A DNA stretch of 18,050 bases, taken from assembly GCA_028699175.1 (NCBI GenBank), contig JAQVVC010000013.1, forward strand, positions 1 through 18,050, written 5' to 3'. The position numbers were made by a program, and so were the translations under genes. The notes beneath the pieces were generated by a model. It saw only the letters and a list, made by a program, of their open reading frames with translations. It was not told the origin of the DNA and searched no databases. This DNA comes from Bacilli bacterium (lineage in GTDB: Bacteria; Bacillota_I; Bacilli_A; RF39; UBA660). Shown here piece by piece: positions 1 through 7,229 of the stretch; positions within the stretch are counted from its first letter, which is position 1, and the number at the start of each line of letters is the position of its first letter.

Positions 1-17
1 AAAAATATTATTTTTTA

Positions 18-46
18 TTGCAAAATTATTAAAATTGCAGTATGAT
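18..46 (+). promoter_or_regulatory. typA promoter
   Basis: TTGCAA at 18-23 and TATGAT at 41-46 are separated by exactly 17 nt, a good match to a vegetative sigma-A promoter. Transcription would start near 53, giving a leader of about 20 nt before the ATG at 73. This also argues against the in-frame TTG at 55 as the start codon, because it would lie only 2 nt into the transcript. Confidence 0.6.
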
Positions 47-72
47 TAACGAGCTTGGAAAGAAGTGAATGC

Positions 73-1863
73 ATGAAAAAAATAATTAATATTGCGGTAG
101 TAGCTCATGTAGATGCCGGAAAAAGCACTTTAGTAGATGCTTTATTAAAACAAAATATAATTTTTAGAGAAAATAAAGAAATAGAAAATAGAGTAATGGA
201 TAATAATGCTCTTGAAAAAGAAAGAGGAATAACAATTTATTCAAAGAATTGTTCTATTTTTTATAAGGATTATAAAATTAATATTGTCGATACTCCTGGC
301 CATGCTGATTTTTCTTCAGAAGTTGAAAGAGTTATTAGAACAGTAGATACCGTTATTTTATTAGTTGATTCAGCTGAAGGACCAATGCCTCAAACTAGAT
401 TTGTCTTAAAAAAAGCATTAGAACACAATTTAAAACCAATATTATTTATTAATAAAATTGATAAATCTGATGCAAGAGTTTTAGAAGTAATTGATATGAC
501 ATTTGATATGTTTTGTGAATTAAATGCAACTAATGAACAATTAGATTTTCCAATTATATATGGAGTAGCAAGAGATGGAATAGCTAAGTATAATTTAGAA
601 GATGAATCGGATTCTATGAATCCGCTATTAGAAACCATTTTAAAGAAATGTACTCCATTTAAAGGGGATATCAATGATAATTTACAAATACAAATTTCAA
701 ATTTAGGATATGATGAATATATTGGCAGGTTAGCTATTGGTAGAATTACTAAAGGTAAAATAAAACTTAATGATACTGTTTGTGTAATCCAAAATAATGG
801 TAAAGAGTCTAATTTTAAAATAAATAAATTATTTATAAATGAAGGAATTGATAAAATAGAAGTTAAAGAAGCTTATTTTGGGGATATTGTTACTATAGCT
901 GGATGTTCTTATATTTCCATAGGTGATACAATATGTTCTTTAAATGCTAAAGATTCACTTCCCCCAATTGAAATTGAAAAACCAACCTTAAGTATGAACT
1001 TTGTTGTTAACAACGGTCCTTTTGCTGGTTTAAGTGGTAAATTTTTAACAAATAGACATATTAAAGAAAGACTAGAAAAAGAACTTGAAGTTAATGTGGG
1101 ACTACAGGTAGAAGAATTAGCAAATGCCGATGGTTTTAAAGTTAGCGGAAGAGGAGAATTACATCTATCTATTTTATTAGAAAATATGCGCCGAGAAGGT
1201 TATGAACTATGTGTAAGTAAACCAGAAGTATTAATAAAAGAAGAAGACGGAATAAAATATGAACCTTTTGAGACAGTTATAATTAATACTCCAATTGATA
1301 AAGCAAGTATGATAATTAGTGATTTACAAACTCGTAAAGGAACATTATTAAAAATGGAAGAAAAAAATAATTATACTTATTTAGAATTTGAAGCTCCAAC
1401 CCGAGGTTTAATTGGTTATCGTAGTAATTTTATTACTAATACAAAAGGGCAAGGAATTATGGTAAGAAATTTTGCTGGTTATAAACCTCATGTAGGTCAT
1501 TTGCAAACTCGCAAAAATGGCGTTTTAGTTAGTATGGAAAATGGTAAATCATTAGGCTACTCATTATTTAATTTACAAGAAAGAGGTTCTTTAATAATAG
1601 GCCCGGGAAGAGAAGTATATATAGGTATGATAGTTGGTATTCATAATAGAGATAATGATTTGAATGTAAATCCATGTAAAAATAAAGCCATGACTAACAC
1701 AAGAAGTTCGGGCGCTGATGAAGCTATAGCTTTGGTACCTTATAAAAAATTTACATTAGAAACTGCTCTTGAATTTATAGAAAATGATGAATATATAGAA
1801 GTTACTCCCGATGAGATCAGAATTAGAAAGAAAATTTTAGATCCAAAAGAGCGAAAAAATTGA
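73..1863 (+). CDS. typA: Ribosome-associated GTPase TypA/BipA
   Basis: Translational GTPase of the EF-G-like family that binds 70S ribosomes and supports ribosome assembly and stress or cold adaptation. The sequence shows G1 AHVDAGKST near residue 10, switch-II DTPGHADF, G4 NKID, and the BipA-type C-terminal region with GRGELHLSILLENMRREGYE, RSNFITNTKGQG and a final SSGADEAIALVP/EYIEVTPDEIR segment. The product is 596 residues, normal for the family (about 600). The ATG at 73 is chosen because GGAAAGAAGTG at 57-67 is well spaced for it; an in-frame TTG at 55 would overlap that site. The P-loop reads AHVDAGKST where the textbook BipA sequence is HVDHGKTT. The C-terminal domains are clearly BipA and not TetM. 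It is monocistronic, with its own promoter. Confidence 0.95.
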   Translation: MKKIINIAVVAHVDAGKSTLVDALLKQNIIFRENKEIENRVMDNNALEKERGITIYSKNCSIFYKDYKINIVDTPGHADFSSEVERVIRTVDTVILLVDSAEGPMPQTRFVLKKALEHNLKPILFINKIDKSDARVLEVIDMTFDMFCELNATNEQLDFPIIYGVARDGIAKYNLEDESDSMNPLLETILKKCTPFKGDINDNLQIQISNLGYDEYIGRLAIGRITKGKIKLNDTVCVIQNNGKESNFKINKLFINEGIDKIEVKEAYFGDIVTIAGCSYISIGDTICSLNAKDSLPPIEIEKPTLSMNFVVNNGPFAGLSGKFLTNRHIKERLEKELEVNVGLQVEELANADGFKVSGRGELHLSILLENMRREGYELCVSKPEVLIKEEDGIKYEPFETVIINTPIDKASMIISDLQTRKGTLLKMEEKNNYTYLEFEAPTRGLIGYRSNFITNTKGQGIMVRNFAGYKPHVGHLQTRKNGVLVSMENGKSLGYSLFNLQERGSLIIGPGREVYIGMIVGIHNRDNDLNVNPCKNKAMTNTRSSGADEAIALVPYKKFTLETALEFIENDEYIEVTPDEIRIRKKILDPKERKN

Positions 1864-1885
1864 TAACTTTTTTATCAGTAATAAT

Positions 1886-1914
1886 TTGAATTTTTAATAG
1901 AAAGAATATATAAT
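1886..1914 (+). promoter_or_regulatory. rubrerythrin promoter
   Basis: TTGAAT at 1886-1891 and a perfect TATAAT at 1909-1914 are separated by 17 nt. The predicted start near 1921 gives a leader of about 17 nt containing the ribosome binding site AGAAGG at 1925-1930. The promoter makes the gene independent of typA. Confidence 0.65.
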
Positions 1915-1937
1915 ATATATAGAAAGAAGGTAATACA

Positions 1938-2477
1938 ATGGAATTAAAAGGTAGTAAAACTGAAACAAATCTAATGACAGCTTTTAGTGGTGAAAGTGAA
2001 GCTCGAAATAAATACAATTATTATGCATCACAAGCTAAAAAAGACGGATATGAACAAATAGCAGCAATTTTTGATGAAACGGCTAATAATGAAAAAGAAC
2101 ATGCTAAATTATGGTTTAAAGAATTGCATGGTGGCAAGGTACCATCAACTATTGAAAATTTAATTGATGCTGCTAATGGGGAAAATTATGAGTGGTCAGA
2201 AATGTATAAAAATTTTGCTCAAACTGCTAGAGAAGAAGGTTTTGATAGAATTGCCGAGTTATTTGAAGGAGTAGCAAATGTTGAAAAACATCATGAAGAA
2301 AGATATTTAAAATTACTTGCTAATATTAATGATAATTTAGTATTTACTAGAGGAGAAGAAGTGATCTGGATTTGTCGTAATTGTGGTCATATTTATTCAG
2401 GGAAAGATGCTTTAGAAATATGCCCAGTATGTGCTCATCCTCAATCATTCATGCAATTACAAGTTGAAAATTATTAA
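1938..2477 (+). CDS. Rubrerythrin
   Basis: Non-haem di-iron peroxidase that reduces hydrogen peroxide in the cytoplasm, typical of anaerobes and microaerophiles. The N-terminal ferritin-like four-helix domain (about residues 1-135) shows paired iron-binding signatures: GESEARNKY and NNEKEHAKLW in the first half, AREEGFDRIAE and NVEKHHEERY in the second. The C-terminal rubredoxin-like domain (about 145-179) has WICRNCGHIY and CPVC, giving the four Cys of an FeS4 site. At 179 residues it is full length for the standard form. The ATG is placed by AGAAGG seven nucleotides upstream. It has its own promoter and a strong terminator. The electron donor is not encoded nearby. Confidence 0.95.
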   Translation: MELKGSKTETNLMTAFSGESEARNKYNYYASQAKKDGYEQIAAIFDETANNEKEHAKLWFKELHGGKVPSTIENLIDAANGENYEWSEMYKNFAQTAREEGFDRIAELFEGVANVEKHHEERYLKLLANINDNLVFTRGEEVIWICRNCGHIYSGKDALEICPVCAHPQSFMQLQVENY

Positions 2478-2500
2478 AAAAGAAGCTAAGCTTCTTTTTT
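2476..2500. terminator. Bidirectional terminator, rubrerythrin / FemX-like gene
   Basis: AAAAAAGAAGC (2476-2486) pairs perfectly with GCTTCTTTTTT (2490-2500) around a TAA loop, an 11-bp stem ending in a T-run. The flanking A-run makes it work equally well on the minus strand, so it can end both the rubrerythrin transcript and the convergent ligase transcript. It overlaps the last bases of the rubrerythrin stop codon. Confidence 0.85.
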
Positions 2501-2529
2501 ATTGTAATCTCAACTACACTACTTTATAT

Positions 2530-3765
2530 TTATTTAAATGATTGCATTTCTCTAGCAATAGCATCATTTCTTTGTAAATTTTTAAAACTAAAATCGTTAA
2601 TAATATAATCAAATTCACCAATATATTCATATATATTAGGGTTGAATTCTAATTTAAATTGATTAGATAAATAATACTCTGAACCAGTGCTAAAATCTGA
2701 AGATAAGCCATTTAAATCAATATAATCATAATCTTTTGCATATATTTCAAATAATTTATTATACAAATAATAATCGGGATATAAATTACTAAAATCAGGA
2801 TTATAGCCACTTTCGATGATTGTTATTCTATTTTGATATTTAACAATAATTGCGCCAGCGATATATTCATTAACACCTTTTTTTAAACCCTCTGTAGCTT
2901 CAACAATATTATTCTTTAATTGGAGTAAAAGTTTATCTGATTCCATTTTAATATTTAAATTTCTCTCTGTTGTATTTTCTTGGATTATCTTATTATAATT
3001 ATTATTATTTTCAAGTTCAATTTCATATGCTTCTTTAGCTTGGATTAAAAAATTTTTATAATTTACTTTTACTAATAGTAATTCTGCCATATTAAATTTA
3101 TTAAAAATATTAAGTAAGTTACGGTAATAATTTATATTCTTTTTAGTATGATCTTTTATAAAATCATAAAATATTTTAACTTCTTTACTTGTTGCGATAT
3201 CATATTCTAAACCTTTTTTTTGTGAAAAAATTATTTTTTCTTTAGTTTCATTGTTTAATTTATTTTGATTGTATTTTTTTAAATTTACATAGGCACTAAT
3301 TCTTGGTTCGATTAATTCTAAAGGTTTAATTTCTCTTCTTCTTTTATAATCAATTGATTTTAATTCATCAATTATTTTAACATTTTTATTATATTCACTA
3401 TTAAATGAATTTTTATATTTTAGTTCCGCAATAATTATTTCAGGATTTATTTTTAAAAAGATAATACCTTTGGATTTTAATTTTTTTGTTAAGGCTTTTG
3501 TAAAATCAGATACTAAACTGATATTATAATAATCAATTAAAAAACCTTTTGGAGCATAAGCATATTTTTGCATTCCTCCAATTCGTTTATATAATATTAG
3601 AGATGCCGCAACAATATTACCATTATCTTCATAACCAATATAATCATAATTAAAACCTTGTTCGCTCATAAACATAGCATAAGCTGAACTTTGGCAATAA
3701 TTTCTTAGGGGATGATTTGATGCGAAATTATCAAAAATTTCAAAGGATAATTCAATTATTTTCAT
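2530..3765 (-). CDS. FemAB/MurM-family peptidoglycan branch ligase
   Basis: Member of the FemX/FemA/FemB/MurM group, which add amino acids from aminoacyl-tRNA to the lysine side chain of lipid II on the inner membrane face and so build peptidoglycan interpeptide bridges. The N-terminus has the family pattern HPLRNYCQSSAYAMF (residues 19-33). Two GNAT-like halves are separated by a charged helical stretch (about residues 240-300), as expected for the coiled-coil arm of this family. The second half has GAIIVKYQNRI and DYIDLNGLSSDF. At 411 residues it has normal length. The ATG at 3765 is preceded by AGAGGTG. It runs opposite to both neighbours and shares an intergenic region with eno. The amino acid it transfers (Ser, Ala or Gly) cannot be read from sequence. 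Confidence 0.9.
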   Translation of the reverse strand: MKIIELSFEIFDNFASNHPLRNYCQSSAYAMFMSEQGFNYDYIGYEDNGNIVAASLILYKRIGGMQKYAYAPKGFLIDYYNISLVSDFTKALTKKLKSKGIIFLKINPEIIIAELKYKNSFNSEYNKNVKIIDELKSIDYKRRREIKPLELIEPRISAYVNLKKYNQNKLNNETKEKIIFSQKKGLEYDIATSKEVKIFYDFIKDHTKKNINYYRNLLNIFNKFNMAELLLVKVNYKNFLIQAKEAYEIELENNNNYNKIIQENTTERNLNIKMESDKLLLQLKNNIVEATEGLKKGVNEYIAGAIIVKYQNRITIIESGYNPDFSNLYPDYYLYNKLFEIYAKDYDYIDLNGLSSDFSTGSEYYLSNQFKLEFNPNIYEYIGEFDYIINDFSFKNLQRNDAIAREMQSFK

Positions 3766-3784
3766 TTGATTACACCTCTAGAAT

Positions 3785-3793
3785 AGTATAGCA
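3785..3793 (-). promoter_or_regulatory. Extended -10 promoter of FemX-like gene
   Basis: Read on the minus strand, 3793-3785 is TGCTATACT, a TGn-extended -10. Its last base lies 19 nt before the ATG at 3765, which predicts a leader of only about 13 nt starting in or just before the AGAGGTG ribosome binding site. No convincing -35 is present. An alternative is TTGTCA (minus strand, 3836-3831) with a poor -10, TATTTA, 17 nt downstream. Confidence 0.45.
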
Positions 3794-3819
3794 CAAAATG
3801 TAAATAATAAATAATATTC

Positions 3820-3848
3820 TTGCTTATAATTGACAAGTAATTTATAAT
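3820..3848 (+). promoter_or_regulatory. eno promoter
   Basis: TTGCTT at 3820-3825 and a perfect TATAAT at 3843-3848 are separated by 17 nt. Transcription would start near 3855, about 18 nt before the eno ATG. A consensus TTGACA at 3830-3835 also lies here but has no good -10 at 17 nt. The promoter is divergent from that of the FemX-like gene. Confidence 0.6.
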
Positions 3849-3872
3849 TTTAATTAAGAACGGTTGTGTAAA

Positions 3873-5102
3873 ATGAAAATTAAAAATATTAATGCTAGAG
3901 AGATTTTAGATTCTAGAGGTAATCCTACTGTTGAAACTGAATTAGAGTTAGAAAACGGAATAATTGTAAAATCTAGTGTTCCTAGTGGAGCATCAACTGG
4001 TGAGAATGAAGCACTAGAACTAAGAGATAATGATAAGGATAGATATCATGGTAAAGGAGTATTAACAGCGGTTAATAATGTTAATAATATAATTAAAAAA
4101 TCCTTGATTGGAATGGATATAAATCAAGAAAAAATAGATGACTTACTTATTAATTTAGATGGAACAAATACTAAAAGTAAATTAGGAGCTAACGCTATTT
4201 TATCAGTTTCATTATGTGTTATGAAAGCTTTAGCTAAAACAAATAATCAAGATTTATTTGAATATTTAGGTAATGATTTTTCTTTACCTTATCCAATGAT
4301 GAATATTATTAACGGAGGTGCTCACGCTAATAGCGGTTTAGAAATTCAAGAATTTATGATTATACCTATGCAAAAAAGTTTTAAAGATCGATTAAGATGT
4401 GGATCTGAAATATTTCAAACTTTAAAAAATACTTTAAAGCAAGATGGATATTCAACTTCAGTTGGAGATGAAGGTGGTTTTGCACCTAAATTAGGTAATA
4501 TCGAAAAAGCCCTTGATTATATAGTTGAGGCAATAAAGAAAAGTAATTACATTCCAGGAGAAAATGTATTTTTAGCTTTAGATTGCGCGGCATCGGAATT
4601 TTATGATGGCAATAATTATAATATTAATAATAAAAAGTTAACTAAAGAAGAATTAATAGAATATTATATATTACTTATAAATAAATACCCAATTATAAGT
4701 ATTGAAGATGCTTTTGCTGAAAATGATATTAATTCAATAAAAATTTTAACTTCTAAAATTGGAGATAAAATTATGTTAGTCGGTGATGATTATTTTGTTA
4801 CTAATATAGAATATTTAGAAAAAGGAATAAAAGAAAAATATAATAATGCTATTTTGTTAAAAGCCAATCAAATTGGTACAATAACCGAAATGTTAAAGAC
4901 GATTGATTTAGCTAAGAAGAATAACTTCAAAACGATTATATCGCATCGAAGTGGTGAAACAGAAGATACATTTATAGCTGATTTAGCAGTAGGATTGAAT
5001 TTAGGTTATATTAAAACTGGTTCGGTTTGTCGCGGTGAAAGAATATGTAAATATAATCAATTGCTGCGTATTGAAGAGAAATTAAATGATAAAAAACAGT
5101 GA
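3873..5102 (+). CDS. eno: Enolase (phosphopyruvate hydratase)
   Basis: Glycolytic enzyme that interconverts 2-phosphoglycerate and phosphoenolpyruvate. Key residues are present: His151 in NGGAHA, Glu200 in SVGDEGG, Mg ligands Asp237 (LALDCAA), Glu278 (SIED) and Asp305 (LVGDD), catalytic Lys330 in LLKANQIGT, SHRSGETEDT near 357-366, and Lys381 in IKTG followed by KYNQLLRIEE. It is 409 residues, shorter than the usual 425-435, with a compact C-terminus. It carries less common versions of some loops (SIEDAFAEND, SVCRGERICKYNQ). The ATG at 3873 is used; an in-frame TTG at 3864 would add three residues. The only upstream purine run is AAGAACGG at 3856-3863, a weak ribosome binding site. It leads an operon with the next two genes and overlaps the first by 17 nt. 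No other glycolytic gene is nearby. Confidence 0.95.
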   Translation: MKIKNINAREILDSRGNPTVETELELENGIIVKSSVPSGASTGENEALELRDNDKDRYHGKGVLTAVNNVNNIIKKSLIGMDINQEKIDDLLINLDGTNTKSKLGANAILSVSLCVMKALAKTNNQDLFEYLGNDFSLPYPMMNIINGGAHANSGLEIQEFMIIPMQKSFKDRLRCGSEIFQTLKNTLKQDGYSTSVGDEGGFAPKLGNIEKALDYIVEAIKKSNYIPGENVFLALDCAASEFYDGNNYNINNKKLTKEELIEYYILLINKYPIISIEDAFAENDINSIKILTSKIGDKIMLVGDDYFVTNIEYLEKGIKEKYNNAILLKANQIGTITEMLKTIDLAKKNNFKTIISHRSGETEDTFIADLAVGLNLGYIKTGSVCRGERICKYNQLLRIEEKLNDKKQ

Positions 5103-5508
5103 TATATTAACAATAATTAAAAATATTAATTTTTTGTTTGATGCTAATTATACTAATAAAGGATTTTTAACAGGATCATATCATGATGCAGTAAGTTTTT
5201 TTACTACGCAAGCTTGTTGGTATTATGCCTATATATTAAAAAACATATTTCCTGATGGAGATATATATTTGGGTGATTTTTCTGTGGGTCATGTCATTTT
5301 TAATTTAAATGATAAATATTATGATGTAAGGGGAGAATATTATTTTTATAGTAAAGATAAATTTTATTGCGATAAGGAAGTTATTGGATCTCCAGAATAT
5401 GATCATTCATTTCGTAAAGAGACAATGAATATATGTGATTTAATAATAAAAGATATAAACATTAAATTTCAGACCACAAATTTAGAAAAAAATAATAGCT
5501 TTAAATAA
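5086..5508 (+). CDS. Unrecognised 140-residue protein with possible Cys-His-Asp triad
   Basis: I do not recognise this family. It starts inside eno (17-nt overlap) with AAGAGAA upstream, and ends 19 nt before murF, so it should be co-expressed with both. No signal peptide or membrane helix is visible. The central region runs TTQACWYYAY (Cys44), then GHVIF (His69), then NDKYYDVRGEYY (Asp80). A Cys at the start of a helix followed by His and then Asp on strands is the order seen in papain-like and transglutaminase-like folds (NlpC/P60 and relatives). A small cysteine peptidase or amidase acting on peptides is therefore possible. That is inference from order and spacing only; a non-enzymatic role is equally open. 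Confidence 0.7.
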   Translation: MIKNSDILTIIKNINFLFDANYTNKGFLTGSYHDAVSFFTTQACWYYAYILKNIFPDGDIYLGDFSVGHVIFNLNDKYYDVRGEYYFYSKDKFYCDKEVIGSPEYDHSFRKETMNICDLIIKDINIKFQTTNLEKNNSFK

Positions 5509-5527
5509 AATATAAAAGGGGATGCTT

Positions 5528-6883
5528 ATGAAAGTAAAAGATATTATAAAAACGTGTAATGGTATATTGTTTTCAGGGAATTTAGATTTATGTTGTAATA
5601 ATTTTTCTAAAGATACTAGAACTATTAATAAGGGAGATATTTTCATTGGCATTAAAGGAGATAAATTTGATGGCAATTCATTTTATCAGGATGCTTTTAA
5701 TAATGGTGCTAGTGCTTGTATTCTTGAAGAATCTTATATTAATAATATAATACAAACTGATAAAACGATAATTATAGTTAAAAATTCTATCGAAGCATTA
5801 AAAAAATTAGCTATCCAAAAATTAAAAGAAACCAAAATTCCGGTTATTGCAATTACTGGTAGCTTAGGTAAAACAAGTACTAGAAATATGATATATTCTA
5901 TTGTATCTAAAAAATATAAAACTTTAGTAACTGAAAAAAATTATAATAATAATATTGGTTTACCTCTTACTATTTTAAGATTGAAAGACGAAGAGCTTAT
6001 ATTGTTAGAAATGGGTATGAATCATTTGGGAGAAATCGAGTATTTAAGTAAGATAGCTAAACCTGATATTGCTATTATTACAAATATATTACCAATTCAT
6101 ATTGAATATTTAGGTAGTATGGAAAATATTTTAAAAGCTAAGTTAGAAATTTTATCTGGATTAAAAGAAAATGGGGCTTTAATAATTAATAATGATAATG
6201 AATATCTAAATAATATTAAGTTAAAAAATTTAAATATTATTACTTGTGGGATAGAAAATAATTCTAATTATATGGCCTATGATATTGAACAAAACAAATA
6301 TAAAGTTAATATTAAAGGAAAAACTTTCTGTTTTAATAACCATATTGGAACTAAGCCATATATTCTAAATGGGCTTCTTGCAATTGCAACGGGAATGCAA
6401 TTAAATGTTGAAATAGCGGATATTCAAGCTGGAATAAATGAGTATCTTTTAACTGAAGGAAGATTAGAAAATATAAATTCTAAAAAGGGAGTTAATATTA
6501 TAAATGATTCATATAATGCAAGTGCTGAATCAATGATTAATGCGATAGATTTTCTTTTAAATCAAAAAGAAAAAAGAAAAATAGCTATTCTTGGTGATAT
6601 AAATGAAACCGGAACTTATGCTCAAGAAATTCATAGTAAAGTTGGAAAATATATAGCTAAAAATAATATAGATTATTTAATTACTATTGGTAATAATTCC
6701 AAATATATAAATATTGAGGCCCGAAAAGGAATGGATAAAAATAATATAATTCATTTTGAAACAAAATCTGATGCCAAAGATTATATTAAGAATTTACTTA
6801 ATACAGGAGATATTGTACTAGTTAAAGCATCAAATGGGAATAAATTTATTGAAATAGTTGATTTTATAAAAGAGTTTTGTTAA
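5528..6883 (+). CDS. murF: UDP-MurNAc-tripeptide--D-Ala-D-Ala ligase (MurF)
   Basis: Cytoplasmic ATP-dependent ligase that adds D-Ala-D-Ala to UDP-MurNAc-tripeptide, the last soluble step of peptidoglycan precursor synthesis. Domains in order: N-terminal substrate domain (about 1-105), central ATPase domain with P-loop ITGSLGKTST (109-118), EKNYNNNIGLPLTIL, LEMGMNHLGEIEYL, ITNILPIHIEYLGS with His191, and AKLEI with the likely carbamoylated Lys205; then the C-terminal domain with EGRLENI and NDSYNASAESM. The length of 451 residues is normal. The start is ATG 5528, because AAAAGGGG at 5514-5521 sits 6 nt upstream of it; the ATG at 5522 directly abuts that site. It is the third gene after eno and the 140-residue ORF, an unusual partner set for murF. 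Confidence 0.95.
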   Translation: MKVKDIIKTCNGILFSGNLDLCCNNFSKDTRTINKGDIFIGIKGDKFDGNSFYQDAFNNGASACILEESYINNIIQTDKTIIIVKNSIEALKKLAIQKLKETKIPVIAITGSLGKTSTRNMIYSIVSKKYKTLVTEKNYNNNIGLPLTILRLKDEELILLEMGMNHLGEIEYLSKIAKPDIAIITNILPIHIEYLGSMENILKAKLEILSGLKENGALIINNDNEYLNNIKLKNLNIITCGIENNSNYMAYDIEQNKYKVNIKGKTFCFNNHIGTKPYILNGLLAIATGMQLNVEIADIQAGINEYLLTEGRLENINSKKGVNIINDSYNASAESMINAIDFLLNQKEKRKIAILGDINETGTYAQEIHSKVGKYIAKNNIDYLITIGNNSKYINIEARKGMDKNNIIHFETKSDAKDYIKNLLNTGDIVLVKASNGNKFIEIVDFIKEFC

Positions 6884-6888
6884 AAAAA

Positions 6889-6917
6889 TTGCTTTTATAT
6901 TAAATTTATGTTAAATT
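6889..6917 (+). promoter_or_regulatory. secG promoter
   Basis: TTGCTT at 6889-6894, a 17-nt spacer, then TAAATT at 6912-6917 preceded by TGT (extended -10). The -35 is identical to that of eno. The predicted start near 6924 gives a leader of about 18 nt. No clear terminator lies between murF and this promoter, so read-through from the eno operon is possible. Confidence 0.45.
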
Positions 6918-6941
6918 ATTAAAGAAATTGGGTGAAATTAA

Positions 6942-7157
6942 ATGGAAACGGCATTATTAATTGTATCAGTGTTATTAATCGCTATTGTTTTACTTCAAAG
7001 TAATAAAGCATCAGATGCAGGCCAAATAATTAGTGGTGGTAATACTGAATTGTTTCAAATTCAGAAAGAAAGAGGATCTGAACTTTTTATAAGTAGATTA
7101 ACAATACTTTTAGGAGCAGCCTTCTTTATATTATCGTTTTTATTATATATTGGTTAA
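6942..7157 (+). CDS. secG: Preprotein translocase subunit SecG
   Basis: Small integral membrane subunit of the SecYEG channel that assists SecA-driven export. At 71 residues it has the family pattern: a first membrane helix (residues about 3-20, ending VLLQSNKASD), a Gly-containing cytoplasmic loop (GQIISGGNTELF), a polar segment with RGSELFISRLT, and a second helix (about 53-70). The ATG is preceded by TGGGTG at 6929-6934. The position directly before rnr and smpB is the conserved Firmicute order. secA, whose product partners this channel, is at the other end of the window. Confidence 0.93.
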   Translation: METALLIVSVLLIAIVLLQSNKASDAGQIISGGNTELFQIQKERGSELFISRLTILLGAAFFILSFLLYIG

Positions 7158-7182
7158 AGGATATCACTCAAGATATTTTTTT
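7157..7182 (+). terminator. Probable terminator between secG and rnr
   Basis: AAGGATATC (7157-7165) pairs with GATATTTTT (7172-7180), a nine-pair stem including two G-T pairs, around the loop ACTCAA. It runs into a T-tract (7176-7182). The stem starts at the last base of the secG stop codon. It is moderately stable and probably leaky, so secG and rnr may be partly co-transcribed. Confidence 0.55.
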
Positions 7183-7201
7183 ATTTTTAACAATAAAAAG
7201 A

Positions 7202-7210
7202 TGTTATAAT
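7202..7210 (+). promoter_or_regulatory. Extended -10 promoter of rnr
   Basis: TGTTATAAT at 7202-7210 is a consensus TGn-extended -10. No good -35 lies 16-18 nt upstream, where the sequence is mostly T. The last base of the -10 is 19 nt before the ATG at 7230, so the predicted start (about 7217) falls inside the AAGGAGG ribosome binding site (7215-7221). Confidence 0.5.
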
Positions 7211-7229
7211 AATTAAGGAGGCTATATAA

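Noticed and set aside
55..72. TTG at 55 as the typA start
   Set aside because: It lies within the ribosome binding region for ATG 73 and about 2 nt from the predicted transcription start; the family N-terminus begins at the MKKIINIAVVAHVD segment.
390..674. Minus-strand ORF of 94 codons antisense to typA, and similar antisense ORFs at 1823-2017, 5482-5676, 9218-9451 and 10279-10464
   Set aside because: All lie wholly or mainly opposite strong coding genes, match no family I know and have no supporting context.
73..1863. Tetracycline-resistance ribosomal protection protein, suggested by AHVDAGKST in the P-loop
   Set aside because: The later domains and the C-terminal signature match TypA/BipA, and the length (596) is TypA-like.
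1861..1877. Inverted repeat TGATAA/TTATCA right after typA as a terminator
   Set aside because: The stem is only 6 AT-rich pairs and no T-run follows; the repeat may be chance in this composition.
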